Shown in pieces: positions 1-12,704 of a DNA stretch of 19,962 nucleotides; the first letter of the stretch is position 1, and the number at the start of each line of letters is the position of its first letter. Both the position numbers and the translations under genes were made by a program. The stretch is from an uncultured Thermomicrobiales bacterium (GTDB lineage: Bacteria > Chloroflexota > Chloroflexia > Thermomicrobiales > UBA6265). Where the stretch lies: assembly GCA_902806395.1 (NCBI GenBank), contig CADCWH010000305.1:1-19962 (forward strand). The letters are read 5' to 3'. A model generated the notes under the pieces. That model did no database searches and was not told the DNA's origin. It worked only from the letters and a program-made list of their open reading frames with translations.

Positions 1-879
1 ACCACCACTGCTGATAGCTCGATCATGCGGGCCGCATTGGCATCCAGCCGAGTCACCGGTCGGCCCGTGATGGTCCACTGCGAGGATGCGGCCCTGGCCC
101 ACGGTGCCATGCACGAGGGCGAGGTCTCGGCCAACCTCGGGATTCCCGGCATACCGCCAGAGGCCGAGGAGATCATCATTTCCCGCGACCTGATGCTCGC
201 CCGCCTCACGGGGGGATGGCTCCATGTGCTCCACGTCAGCACGGCTCGGGGAATCGACTTGATCCGGCGGTCCAGAGCCGAGGGCGTCAACGTCACTGCC
301 GAGGTGATGCCTCACCACCTGACGATGGACGACCGCTGGGTCGCCGGAGTACGCCGCCTGCACAACGTCGACGAACCCGACGGCGCGCCGCCGGTGACCG
401 TGCCCGACCCCCAGGCCAAGGTGAATCCGCCGCTCCGCACAGCGGCCGACACCAGAGCCTTGCTCGCCGCGCTGGTCGCCGGAGACGTCGACGTGATCGC
501 CACCGACCACGCCCCGCATACCATGGCTGACAAGGGAAACGGGTCCCTGGCCGACGCGGCGATGGGGATGAGCGGCCTGGAACTCGCGGTCCCCCTCTTG
601 CTGGCCCTGGTCCGAGCCGGACACCTGTCGGTGTCCGACTTGGTCCTCCGGATGAGCAGGGAGCCGGCCCGTCTCTTGAAGTTGCCCGGTGGCACCCTGG
701 CCCCCGGCCAACTCGCCGATCTCACCGTGATCGACCCCGACCTTCGTTGGGAGGTCGGGCAGGATACCCTCCGGACCAAGAGCGCGAATACTCCCTTGCT
801 GGGGATGACGATGCGGGGCAAGCCCGTCTTGACCCTCGTCGGGGGAGAGGAGCGACACCGTGATCACCACAGGACCTAG
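1..879 (+). CDS. pyrC: Dihydroorotase (class I type), 5'-truncated by the window edge
   Basis: Dihydroorotase catalyses the reversible, zinc-dependent cyclisation of carbamoyl aspartate to dihydroorotate, the third step of UMP synthesis. The frame is open from base 1, so the gene starts upstream; 292 residues are visible. The metal-binding HxH of the N-terminal strand is therefore outside the window. Visible family marks are VHCED (about base 73), the LHVLHVST strand with its histidines, the MPHHLT segment, the KVNPPLR substrate-binding stretch and the signature ATDHAPHT near bases 502-525, which holds the catalytic Asp. The C-terminus (LADLTVIDPD, then TPLLGMTMRGKPV) is the usual small beta-sandwich of amidohydrolases. 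Its last 20 bp overlap carA, which implies translational coupling. The visible part is intact. A catalytically dead PyrC-like protein is unlikely because the motifs are conserved. Confidence 0.95.
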   Translation, partial: TTTADSSIMRAALASSRVTGRPVMVHCEDAALAHGAMHEGEVSANLGIPGIPPEAEEIIISRDLMLARLTGGWLHVLHVSTARGIDLIRRSRAEGVNVTAEVMPHHLTMDDRWVAGVRRLHNVDEPDGAPPVTVPDPQAKVNPPLRTAADTRALLAALVAGDVDVIATDHAPHTMADKGNGSLADAAMGMSGLELAVPLLLALVRAGHLSVSDLVLRMSREPARLLKLPGGTLAPGQLADLTVIDPDLRWEVGQDTLRTKSANTPLLGMTMRGKPVLTLVGGEERHRDHHRT

Positions 880-2026
880 CCCCGTACCGACCACGAGGTC
901 GGCGACTTCCAAGCCCTATCGACCCGTCACGGACGCCGCCGTGGCCCTGGCCGACGGCCGGGTCTTCCGGGGTCGCGGCTTCGGCGCTCCCGCCGACGCG
1001 GTCGGCGAGGCGGTGATCACGACGACGATGACCGGGTATCAGGAGGTTTGCACCGATCCGTCCTTCCGCGGCCAGATCGTCGGCATGACCTATCCCCTCA
1101 TCGGCAACTATGGGGTCAGTCCCTCTGGCGACCAATCCCGCCAGCCGTGGGTCTCGGGTCTGTTGGTGAGAGAACTCAGCGATACCCCGAGTCACTGGCG
1201 ATCGACCGGCACACTGGACCAGTACCTCACCCGTCACGGCATTCCCGGGATCGCTGGGATCGACACCCGCGCCTTCGCCCGCCACGTCCGCACCGTCGGC
1301 GATACCCGGGCGGTCCTCGTCCGTGACGCCGTTGGACTGGAGGACGCGGAATTGATCGAACGCGCCCGGTCCGCCCCCCTGCCGGGAGAGCGGGACGTGG
1401 TCGACGAGGTGATGGCCTCTGGCTCGGAGACTACCGGACCAGAGCACGCCCCGCTCATCGTGATCCTCGACTGCGGCGTCAAGCGCAACATCGTCGATGC
1501 CCTGGTCCGCCACGGCGCGCGCGTCACCGTCGTCCCCTATGGGACCGCCTATAGTGAGATCGCCGCCCTCGGCCCGGCCGGCATCGTCGTGTCGCCGGGC
1601 CCCGGTGATCCCGCCAATCTCGACCATGGTCTCGATGTCGTGCGCCAGATCGTCGCTGACCGGATGCCGTACTTCGGGATCTGTCTCGGCCACCAGCTCT
1701 TGGCCCGGTCGATCGGAGCGACGACTGAGAAGCTCCGGTTTGGTCATCGCGGTGGCAACCATCCGGTCCTTGATCGCGCCTCTGGCCGGGTCACCATGAC
1801 TTCCCAGAACCACGGATATAGAGTGGACGCCTCGTCGGTTCCGTCCGCCGACGGTTGGCGCGTCTCCCTGTTGAACCTTAACGATGATTCGGTCGAGGGT
1901 CTGGCGAACGACGGTCTGCCCGTGATGACCGTCCAGTTCCATCCCGAGGCCTCCCCTGGACCATGGGACAACGACGAGCTCTTTGGGCGCTTCATGGGAA
2001 TGGTCCAGGGGTCTCAGACGCCATGA
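860..2026 (+). CDS. carA: Carbamoyl phosphate synthase small chain (glutamine amidotransferase subunit)
   Basis: CarA hydrolyses glutamine and passes ammonia to CarB for carbamoyl phosphate synthesis, which feeds pyrimidine and arginine formation. The protein has 388 residues, normal for the family. The N-terminal CPSase_sm domain covers about residues 25-165 (GRGFGAP, TGYQEV, IGNYGV, GIAGIDTR). The class I glutaminase domain follows: VSPGPGDP, the nucleophile in GICLGHQ (Cys275), FGHRGGNHPV, TSQNHGY, and QFHPEASPG with His361 and Glu363, so the catalytic triad is complete. The GTG start at 860 sits behind a strong GGAGAGGAG Shine-Dalgarno and lies inside the end of pyrC. It adds about 25 Ser/Thr/Pro-rich residues before the conserved core, so a later start cannot be excluded. 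carB follows directly, as expected for the heterodimer. Confidence 0.97.
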   Translation: MITTGPSPVPTTRSATSKPYRPVTDAAVALADGRVFRGRGFGAPADAVGEAVITTTMTGYQEVCTDPSFRGQIVGMTYPLIGNYGVSPSGDQSRQPWVSGLLVRELSDTPSHWRSTGTLDQYLTRHGIPGIAGIDTRAFARHVRTVGDTRAVLVRDAVGLEDAELIERARSAPLPGERDVVDEVMASGSETTGPEHAPLIVILDCGVKRNIVDALVRHGARVTVVPYGTAYSEIAALGPAGIVVSPGPGDPANLDHGLDVVRQIVADRMPYFGICLGHQLLARSIGATTEKLRFGHRGGNHPVLDRASGRVTMTSQNHGYRVDASSVPSADGWRVSLLNLNDDSVEGLANDGLPVMTVQFHPEASPGPWDNDELFGRFMGMVQGSQTP

Positions 2027-2084
2027 CCGGGATGACCTCCATGCTTCCTTCACCCGACCACTCAACTTCGACGGGGTGTCTCTC

Positions 2085-5000
2085 GTGAACGACGGCGAAC
2101 CGATGACGATGTCCCAGATGGTGACGAACCCGTCCACCCCTCCGCCCACGGTGTCGAGCGTCCTGGTGATCGGGTCCGGCCCGATCGTCATCGGGCAGGC
2201 TGCCGAGTTCGACTACGCCGGCGCCCAGGCCTGCCGTTCGCTGCGAGAGGAAGGCATCCGCACCGTCCTGGTCAACTCGAACCCTGCCACGATCATGACC
2301 GACGAGGGCATCGCCGACGCCGTCTACATCGAGCCGCTTACCCCGGACGTGATCCGCCGCGTCATCCAGCGCGAGCGTCCGGACGGCCTCCTCGCCACCT
2401 TGGGAGGCCAGACCGGCCTCAACCTGGCCGTCCAGGTCCACCGCCTCGGCATCCTTGACCAGTACGGAGTCCGGCTCCTCGGCACCCCTCTGGCCGCGAT
2501 CGAGCAGGCGGAGGACCGATCCCTTTTCAAGCAGATGCTGGAGGGCCTAGGCGAGCCTGTCGTGCCTAGCGTGATCGCCACCACCGTCCAGCAAGCGGTT
2601 GACTTCGCGTCCGTCGTGCCCCTCCCACTCGTGATCCGCCCCGCCTACACCCTCGGCGGGACCGGGGGTGGTATCGCCCACACCATGGACGACCTGCGTC
2701 GCATCGCCGGCGGCGGCATCGCCGCCAGCCCGATCGGTCAGGTCCTGATCGAGCGTTCCTTGCTGGGCTGGAAAGAACTCGAGTACGAGGTGATGCGCGA
2801 CGGTGCCGGCACCTGCATCACGATCTGCAACATGGAGAACATCGACCCGATGGGGGTCCACACCGGCGACAGCATCGTCGTCGCCCCCTCCCAAACCCTC
2901 ACCGACCGGGAGTACCAGATGCTCCGGTCCTCTGCCCTGCGGATCATCAGCGCCCTCGGCATCGAGGGTGGCTGCAACGTCCAGTACGCCCTCGATCCGG
3001 CGTCCATGGACTACGCCGTGATCGAGGTCAACCCCCGCGTCAGCCGCTCGTCGGCCCTCGCCTCCAAGGCCACCGGCTATCCGATCGCCCGCATCTCCGC
3101 CAAGATCGCCGTTGGGCGCCGCCTGGCCGACCTCCGCAATCCGATCACCGGCAAGACCACGGCCGCGTTCGAACCGGCCCTCGACTACGTCGTCGCCAAG
3201 ATTCCCCGCTGGCCGTTCGATAAGTTCGGCCGCGCCGACCGGACCATCGGGACCCAGATGAAGGCCACCGGTGAGGCGATGGCCATCGACCGGTCATTCG
3301 AGGCCGCGATCCAGAAGGCCGTCCGCTCGTTGGAGACTCCCGCCGAGGACCTCGCGTGGGAGCAGCCGAGCTGGACGGAAGCCGATCTAGACGACCTCAT
3401 CCGCCGCCCCAACGACCAGCGCCTCTGGGCGATCATGGCGGCATTGCGCCGCGGCTGGACGACCGACCGAATTCACGCCCTCAGTGCCATCGACCACTGG
3501 TTCCTCTCTCGCTTCGAGTGCCTCGTCGGCATGGAGCGAGAGCTTGCGGCTTCACCCCTGACGCCGACCGCCCTCTGGGAGGCGAAGCGGTCCGGGTTCT
3601 CGGATCAGCAGATCGCCACCCTCACCGGTCAGGCCGAGAGCCAGGTCCGGAAAATTCGGCACCGCCTCGGCATGCTACCGGTCTATAAGACGGTCGACAC
3701 CTGTGCCGCCGAGTTTGCCGCCGAGACCCCGTACTTCTACTCGACCTACGAGGAGGAGGACGAAGCCACTCCCCTACTCGGGCAGCGGGCCCTGGTGATC
3801 GGTTCCGGCCCGATTCGGATCGGGCAGGGCATCGAGTTCGACTACTGCTCGGTCCAGGCCGCGACCGCGCTGCGCGAGGCCGGCGTTGCGGCGATCATGG
3901 TCAACTCTAATCCCGAAACCGTCTCCACTGATTTCGACGCCTCCGATCGTCTCTACTTCGAACCCCTCGACCTGGAGAGCGTCAGCGAGATCCTGATCCA
4001 CGAGGGAGTCGGCGGCACCCCACCGGCCGCGATCACCCAGGTCGGGGGCCAGACGGCGATCAACCTTGCCGGTCCCCTCGACGAGATGGGCTTCGCCATC
4101 CTTGGCACCCCTCTGGACGCGATTGATTTGGCCGAGGACCGCTTCCGCTTCGAGGCGTTCCTGCGGGGACTCGGCATCCCACAGCCCCCCGGCGCGGCCG
4201 TCACGTCCCTCCATGATGCCCAGGCCATTGCCGAGCGAATCGGCTACCCGGTCCTCGTGCGCCCCTCGTACGTCCTGGGGGGTCGAGCCATGGAAGTCGT
4301 CCACGGACCGGACCACCTCGAGCGCTACATCCGTAATGCCTCGACGATGACGCCCGACCGCCCGGTCTTGGTCGACAAGTATCTCCTGGGCCGGGAATTC
4401 GAGGTCGATGCGATCTGCGACGGGGAAGACGTGCTGATCCCCGGGGTGATGGAGCATATCGAGCGGGCCGGGGTCCACTCCGGCGACTCCTTCGCCGTCT
4501 ATCCAGAGTTGAACCTGTATCCGGCCGAGGTCGAGACGGTCGTGGACTACACGACCCGGATCGCCCTCGGTCTCGGCGTTCGGGGTCTGTGCAACATCCA
4601 ATTCGTCGTCCAGAGCGGCCGCATCTCCGTCCTGGAGGTCAATCCCCGCTCGTCCCGGACCGTGCCATTCCTCAGCAAGGCCACCGGCGTGCCGATGGTC
4701 CAGCTGGCGACCAACGTGGCTATGGGACGATCCCTGAAGGAGCAGGGTTACCCCGGCGGCCTGTGGCCACGCCAGCCCCTGGTCGCCGTCAAGGCCCCCG
4801 TCTTTTCGATGGCCAAACTGCGTGGGGTGGAGGTGCACCTCGGCCCGGAGATGAAATCGACCGGCGAGGTGATGGGCATCGACCGGAGCTTTGAGCCAGC
4901 GTTCTTCAAGGCCCTGATGTCTTCCGGTCTGGCCCTCCCTGCCCGGGGCGCGCTGCTGATCTCCCTCGCCGACGAGGACAAGGCGGACGGTCTGCAGATG

Positions 5001-5357
5001 CTTGGCCAGTTGATCCGGATGGGCTACGCGCTGTTCGCCACCGAGGGCACCGCCGCCTTCATCGAGCGCAATGGGATGCCAGTCCAGACGGTCACGAAGC
5101 GGATCGGCCGCGGCTCGCCGGACGTGTTGGACGTGATCCTCCAGGGAACCGTGCACGGGGTGATCAACACCCCTGGCCCGGCCGACAAGGAGGTCCTCGA
5201 TGGCCTCCAGATCCGCCGGGCCGCCGTCGAGCGTGGCATACCCTGCATCACCTCGATCGACACCGCCCGGGCCATGGTCACGGCCATGAGCGGGGCAACG
5301 TCGGTCTATACTGTCCAACCGGTGACCGCCTACCGGGAGAGCGGGTTTGGGTATTAG
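2085..5357 (+). CDS. carB: Carbamoyl phosphate synthase large chain
   Basis: CarB uses two ATP with bicarbonate and ammonia from CarA to make carbamoyl phosphate. The duplicated synthetase layout is plain: the first half opens with VLVIGSGPIVIGQ (about residue 26) and the second with ALVIGSGPIRIGQ (about residue 568). Each has an ATP-grasp module, ending in EVNPRVSRSSALASKATG and EVNPRSSRTVPFLSKATG. The oligomerisation region lies between them (PVYKTVDTCAAEF). From about residue 950 comes the MGS-type allosteric domain (GALLISLADEDKADG, LFATEGT, GVINTPG). Length is about 1090 residues, close to the usual 1060-1100. The start is uncertain: the frame stays open back into carA. I chose GTG 2085, which has GGGG eight bases upstream. 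ATG 2103 and ATG 2118 are alternatives and lie nearer the usual family N-terminus. Confidence 0.96.
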   Translation: MNDGEPMTMSQMVTNPSTPPPTVSSVLVIGSGPIVIGQAAEFDYAGAQACRSLREEGIRTVLVNSNPATIMTDEGIADAVYIEPLTPDVIRRVIQRERPDGLLATLGGQTGLNLAVQVHRLGILDQYGVRLLGTPLAAIEQAEDRSLFKQMLEGLGEPVVPSVIATTVQQAVDFASVVPLPLVIRPAYTLGGTGGGIAHTMDDLRRIAGGGIAASPIGQVLIERSLLGWKELEYEVMRDGAGTCITICNMENIDPMGVHTGDSIVVAPSQTLTDREYQMLRSSALRIISALGIEGGCNVQYALDPASMDYAVIEVNPRVSRSSALASKATGYPIARISAKIAVGRRLADLRNPITGKTTAAFEPALDYVVAKIPRWPFDKFGRADRTIGTQMKATGEAMAIDRSFEAAIQKAVRSLETPAEDLAWEQPSWTEADLDDLIRRPNDQRLWAIMAALRRGWTTDRIHALSAIDHWFLSRFECLVGMERELAASPLTPTALWEAKRSGFSDQQIATLTGQAESQVRKIRHRLGMLPVYKTVDTCAAEFAAETPYFYSTYEEEDEATPLLGQRALVIGSGPIRIGQGIEFDYCSVQAATALREAGVAAIMVNSNPETVSTDFDASDRLYFEPLDLESVSEILIHEGVGGTPPAAITQVGGQTAINLAGPLDEMGFAILGTPLDAIDLAEDRFRFEAFLRGLGIPQPPGAAVTSLHDAQAIAERIGYPVLVRPSYVLGGRAMEVVHGPDHLERYIRNASTMTPDRPVLVDKYLLGREFEVDAICDGEDVLIPGVMEHIERAGVHSGDSFAVYPELNLYPAEVETVVDYTTRIALGLGVRGLCNIQFVVQSGRISVLEVNPRSSRTVPFLSKATGVPMVQLATNVAMGRSLKEQGYPGGLWPRQPLVAVKAPVFSMAKLRGVEVHLGPEMKSTGEVMGIDRSFEPAFFKALMSSGLALPARGALLISLADEDKADGLQMLGQLIRMGYALFATEGTAAFIERNGMPVQTVTKRIGRGSPDVLDVILQGTVHGVINTPGPADKEVLDGLQIRRAAVERGIPCITSIDTARAMVTAMSGATSVYTVQPVTAYRESGFGY

Positions 5358-5382
5358 GTTTAGGCGACGGTGGGTCGCGGGT

Positions 5383-5416
5383 CCATTCCGGGTGGTCCCG
5401 GTTCGTCGGGGAATGG
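5383..5416 (+). promoter_or_regulatory. Intercistronic hairpin in front of pyrK
   Basis: Between carB and pyrK, CCATTCC (5383-5389) is an exact inverted match to GGAATGG (5410-5416), a 7 bp stem. A second GC-only hairpin, CCGGG (5388-5392) with CCCGG (5397-5401) around a TGGT loop, shares two bases with the first, so the two compete. The 3' arm of the larger stem covers the purine-rich GGGGAATGG that would be the ribosome binding site for GTG 5424. There is no T-run, so it is not an intrinsic terminator. A role in translation or mRNA processing is inference. Confidence 0.35.
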
Positions 5417-5423
5417 TGGTCCG

Positions 5424-6215
5424 GTGACGGCTGTCCGGGAATTCGAGAGCGAGATCGTCGCCAAGCGACCCGTGATGAGCGACGCCCACCTGGTCGAACT
5501 CAGCGCCCCCACCGGCCTCGCCGCCGCCATGCGGCCCGGCCAGTTCGTGGAGGTCCTCTGCCGGGTGGAAGGATCGTACGACCCGCTGCTACGCCGTCCC
5601 TATTCACTCTATGCCACCGATCCCGAGCGAGACCGTTTCACCCTGTTGGTTCGCCCCTATGGGCGGGGGAGCGAGTGGCTCAGCCACCAGCGACCCGGGG
5701 CGACGCTCGATATCCTCGGACCCCTCGGGAATGCCTTCGAGATCCGTCCCAAGAGCCGCCATCTCCTGATGGTGGCCGGCGGCGTCGGAGCCGCGCCACT
5801 GGTGATGCTTTCTGAGCGGGCGGTCGCGGCCGGTGTTGCCGTCACCTACCTGATGGGTGCGATGGACGCGGGCGGACTCTTGCCGGCGTCGTCACTCCCC
5901 GCTGCCGTTGAATATCAGGTTGCCACCGAGGACGGGAGCCAGGGGCATCGCGGCTACGTCACCGAATTGGTCGAGCAGTACATCCGGTGGGCCGACCAGA
6001 TCTACTCGTGCGGTCCGGAGCCGATGTTCCGTTCACTGCGCCGGGTAGTCCACCAGCATCGGGTGACCCGCGAACCCCGGGTCTGGGTCTCGGTGGAGCG
6101 GACGATGGCCTGCGGTCTCGGAGCCTGCCTGGGCTGTGTGGTCGAGACCAGGCGCGGCATGCGGACCTCCTGCGTCGACGGTCCGGTCTTCGAGATGGAC
6201 GATCTCCTGTGGTGA
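5424..6215 (+). CDS. pyrK: Dihydroorotate dehydrogenase electron transfer subunit
   Basis: PyrK carries FAD and a 2Fe-2S cluster and passes electrons from PyrD's FMN to NAD+ in class 1B dihydroorotate dehydrogenase. Of 263 residues, the N-terminal part is the ferredoxin-reductase FAD domain with the RRPYSLY flavin motif (residues 57-63). The NAD-binding domain follows with AGGVGAAPL (about 118-126) and YSCGPEPM (194-201). The C-terminal cluster ligands are Cys230, Cys235, Cys238 and Cys250, in C-x4-C-x2-C-x11-C spacing typical of PyrK. GTG 5424 gives the usual family N-terminus. An upstream GTG at 5370 would only add an 18-residue Gly/Pro/Ser-rich stretch, so I reject it. The gene lies between carB and pyrD, its obligate partner. 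A general flavodoxin reductase is much less likely in this setting. Confidence 0.95.
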   Translation: MTAVREFESEIVAKRPVMSDAHLVELSAPTGLAAAMRPGQFVEVLCRVEGSYDPLLRRPYSLYATDPERDRFTLLVRPYGRGSEWLSHQRPGATLDILGPLGNAFEIRPKSRHLLMVAGGVGAAPLVMLSERAVAAGVAVTYLMGAMDAGGLLPASSLPAAVEYQVATEDGSQGHRGYVTELVEQYIRWADQIYSCGPEPMFRSLRRVVHQHRVTREPRVWVSVERTMACGLGACLGCVVETRRGMRTSCVDGPVFEMDDLLW

Positions 6216-6254
6216 CCCTAGCCGCCGCCCGTCCAACGCCGGGGAGGGCACGTC

Positions 6255-7226
6255 GTGGCTGACTGTGCGGTCGATCTCGCCCCTCGGAACCCGCGCGAAC
6301 TGCGTCTGATTAATCCGGTCATCGCCGCGTCGGGCTGCTTCGGATACGGCCTGGAGTACGCTGGCCTGCTCGACGTCCAGCGCCTTGGCGCCTTCGTCAG
6401 CAAGGGCATCACCCCCGAGCACCGCACCGGCAACCCGATGCCCCGGATCACCGAGACCGCGGGAGGCATGCTCAACGCGATCGGTCTCCAGAACCCGGGC
6501 ATCCACGGCTTCCTAAAAAAGTACCCCCCGGTCTGGGAGGGGTGGCGAGTCCCCGCCATCGTCAATATCTCCGCCGAGAGCGTCGGCGACTTCGCGATGA
6601 TGGCCCGTCTCCTCGATGAGACTCCGGGGGTCGCCGGGATCGAGGTCAATATCTCCTGTCCGAACGTCGCTGCTGGCGGCTACTGCTTCGGCTGGGACGC
6701 GGCGATGTCGGCTGAGGTGACCAGGGCCGTCCGCGCCGCGACCACCCTCCCGGTGATCGTCAAGCTCAGCCCCGGCGCGATCGACATCGCCGGTGTCGCG
6801 CTGGCCGTCGAAGCGGCCGGCGCCGATGCCGTCTCCCTGATCAACACCCTGGTCGGAATGTCGATCGACATACGTCGCCGGCGCCCGGTGCTCGCCAACG
6901 CGACGGGTGGCCTCTCCGGCCCGGCCATCAAGCCGGTCGCCCTCCGGATGGTCTACCAGGTCGCCGCCGTGGTGGACATCCCGGTCATCGGGCTGGGCGG
7001 CATCATGGGGGTCGAGGACGCGATCGAGTTCTTCATGGCCGGTGCCTCGGCCATCCAGGTCGGCACGATGATCTTTCCCCAGCCCGGTCGCTTGATGACC
7101 CTGATCGACGGCATCGATGGCTGGCTGGAGAGTGCGGGCTTCCATGGGCTCGCGGACATCGTCGGGTTGGCGAATGACGCGATGCTGACCCGACGGGCCG
7201 TGCCGGCGATCCCGGCCGCCGTATAG
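6255..7226 (+). CDS. pyrD: Dihydroorotate dehydrogenase B (NAD+), catalytic subunit
   Basis: This is the FMN-containing TIM-barrel subunit that oxidises dihydroorotate to orotate in the cytoplasm, working with PyrK. It has 323 residues, somewhat longer than the roughly 310 usual for class 1B. Seen motifs are GCFGYGLEY near the start, the substrate loop LNAIGLQNPG, NISCPN with the catalytic base Cys135 (class 1 uses Cys where class 2 uses Ser), the lysine strand PVIVKLSPG, the NATGGLSGPAIKP loop, and the phosphate-binding strands GLGGIMG and ASAIQVGTM. The GTG start at 6255 has a strong GGGGAGGG Shine-Dalgarno seven bases upstream. It lies 39 bp after pyrK. The presence of pyrK and the Cys residue together place it in class 1B rather than the fumarate-linked class 1A. 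Confidence 0.97.
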   Translation: MADCAVDLAPRNPRELRLINPVIAASGCFGYGLEYAGLLDVQRLGAFVSKGITPEHRTGNPMPRITETAGGMLNAIGLQNPGIHGFLKKYPPVWEGWRVPAIVNISAESVGDFAMMARLLDETPGVAGIEVNISCPNVAAGGYCFGWDAAMSAEVTRAVRAATTLPVIVKLSPGAIDIAGVALAVEAAGADAVSLINTLVGMSIDIRRRRPVLANATGGLSGPAIKPVALRMVYQVAAVVDIPVIGLGGIMGVEDAIEFFMAGASAIQVGTMIFPQPGRLMTLIDGIDGWLESAGFHGLADIVGLANDAMLTRRAVPAIPAAV

Positions 7227-7243
7227 CTGGGGGAGAAGTGTAG

Positions 7244-7888
7244 GTGGACGGGACGACGGATGGAGCCACGTCGGGGCACGGGGCCGACATACTCGATGCA
7301 CTTCGAGCGTCGGGAGCGCTGAAGGGCGGCCACTTCCTGCTCTCGTCCGGTCGTCACGGTGACCGCTACGTGGAGAAGTTCGACCTGCTGCGCCGACCTG
7401 CCGCGACAGAGGCCGCCTGTCGGGGCTTCAGCGAGCGGTTCGCGACCGAGCGGATCGACGTGGTCGTTGGCCCGACCACCGGCGGCATCCTCCTCGCCTT
7501 CGAGGTCGCCCGTCAGATGGGCGTCGCGGCTGCCTACGCCGAGCGCCGCGACGACGGCTCCCCCGGACGTGAGTTCCGCCGGGGCACCACCTTCGAGTCG
7601 GGCCAGCGAGTGCTGGTGATCGACGACATCCTGACCACCGGAGGGTCGGTCCGTGAGACGCTGGCCGCCCTAACTCCTCACACGGTCGAAGTCGTCGCGG
7701 TCGGCGTGTTGATCGACCGGAGCGGTGGCCGCGCCGCCTTCGATGTTCCGCTGATCAGCCTTGCCGCCCTTGATTTCGACACCTGGGCGCCGGAGGCCTG
7801 CCCGATGTGTGCCCGTGGCGAGACCTTGGTCAAGCCGGGCACGACCGTCGATCCCGGGTCGACCGGCTCGGCCGGATCCGCCAGTTGA
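7244..7888 (+). CDS. pyrE: Orotate phosphoribosyltransferase
   Basis: PyrE joins orotate to PRPP to give OMP and is the last pyrimidine gene in this run. The 214-residue protein has the type I phosphoribosyltransferase fold. GHFLLSSGRHGDRYVEK (about residues 29-45) is the orotate-side region, VVGPTTGGILLA is the next strand and loop, and VLVIDDILTTGG (residues 123-134) is the PRPP-binding motif with its Asp pair. Toward the end is WAPEACPMCARGETLVKPGT, with a Cys-x2-Cys pair; this tail occurs in a subset of bacterial and archaeal PyrE proteins. The last 12 or so residues are Gly/Ser-rich and probably disordered. GTG 7244 follows GGGGGAGAAG and lies 17 bp after pyrD. I saw no clear terminator before the convergent gene that ends 27 bp further on. 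Confidence 0.96.
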   Translation: MDGTTDGATSGHGADILDALRASGALKGGHFLLSSGRHGDRYVEKFDLLRRPAATEAACRGFSERFATERIDVVVGPTTGGILLAFEVARQMGVAAAYAERRDDGSPGREFRRGTTFESGQRVLVIDDILTTGGSVRETLAALTPHTVEVVAVGVLIDRSGGRAAFDVPLISLAALDFDTWAPEACPMCARGETLVKPGTTVDPGSTGSAGSAS

Positions 7889-7915
7889 GCTGGACCCTGA
7901 TTGCGGCCGAGGGCG

Positions 7916-8134
7916 CTATTCCTCGTGGCGGTGGTTCTGCATCCGCTCGTGCAGTTGGTCCCGTAGCCCGCTGATGTCTTCGAGGCGTTGATCGATTTGC
8001 CGCAGGATATCGATCCGGGGCCGCTCGACGTACTCATCGCGCAGTTCGATGATGATCTGAGCGATGCGGGCGATCGTCCGGACCGTGTGGACCGGGTCGT
8101 CCTCGCGGGAGGGCTGGGTGTACCCGCTCGTCAT
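7916..8134 (-). CDS. Small hypothetical protein (72 aa) downstream of ligA
   Basis: I do not recognise this protein. Coding status is supported by a good ribosome binding site (GGGAGAGAG about nine bases before the ATG at 8134), very strong G/C preference at third codon positions, and placement 90 bp after ligA on the same strand. After an unstructured, acidic first 15 residues, the rest (from about VHTVRTIARI) has the heptad-like spacing of a helical protein. It has hydrophobic IAQIII, then alternating charged segments DILRQIDQRL and ISGLRDQLHERM, and ends in His/Glu-rich NHRHEE. There is no cysteine, signal peptide or membrane segment. It could be a short coiled-coil or helix-bundle protein, perhaps oligomeric. 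It may be co-transcribed with ligA; a functional link is not shown. Confidence 0.7.
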   Translation of the reverse strand: MTSGYTQPSREDDPVHTVRTIARIAQIIIELRDEYVERPRIDILRQIDQRLEDISGLRDQLHERMQNHRHEE

Positions 8135-8224
8135 GTTGACTCTCTCCCGCTTGGCGTCGGTCTGGCCGGGGTCGGTTCTTCTGGTCCGGAGCGCCGGAAG
8201 GGTAGCACGGCACCGGACCGTCCG

Positions 8225-12681
<4,457 letters not shown>

Positions 12682-12704
12682 CGGAGGTAGGGGAGGGGAG
12701 GCCG

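Noticed and set aside
722..2191. 489-codon open frame on the - strand across carA
   Set aside because: Same effect: antisense to a fully conserved carA, with Gly/Arg/Asp-rich composition and no recognisable motif.
3774..5489. 571-codon open frame on the - strand across carB
   Set aside because: It is a shadow of the GC-rich third-position bias of carB. Its protein is low-complexity (His/Asp/Gly-rich) with no domain, while carB is complete on the + strand.
7889..7915. Bidirectional terminator between pyrE and the small - strand gene
   Set aside because: The 27 bp gap has no stem of useful length and no T-run. Only a 4 bp CCAG/CTGG pair overlaps the pyrE stop.
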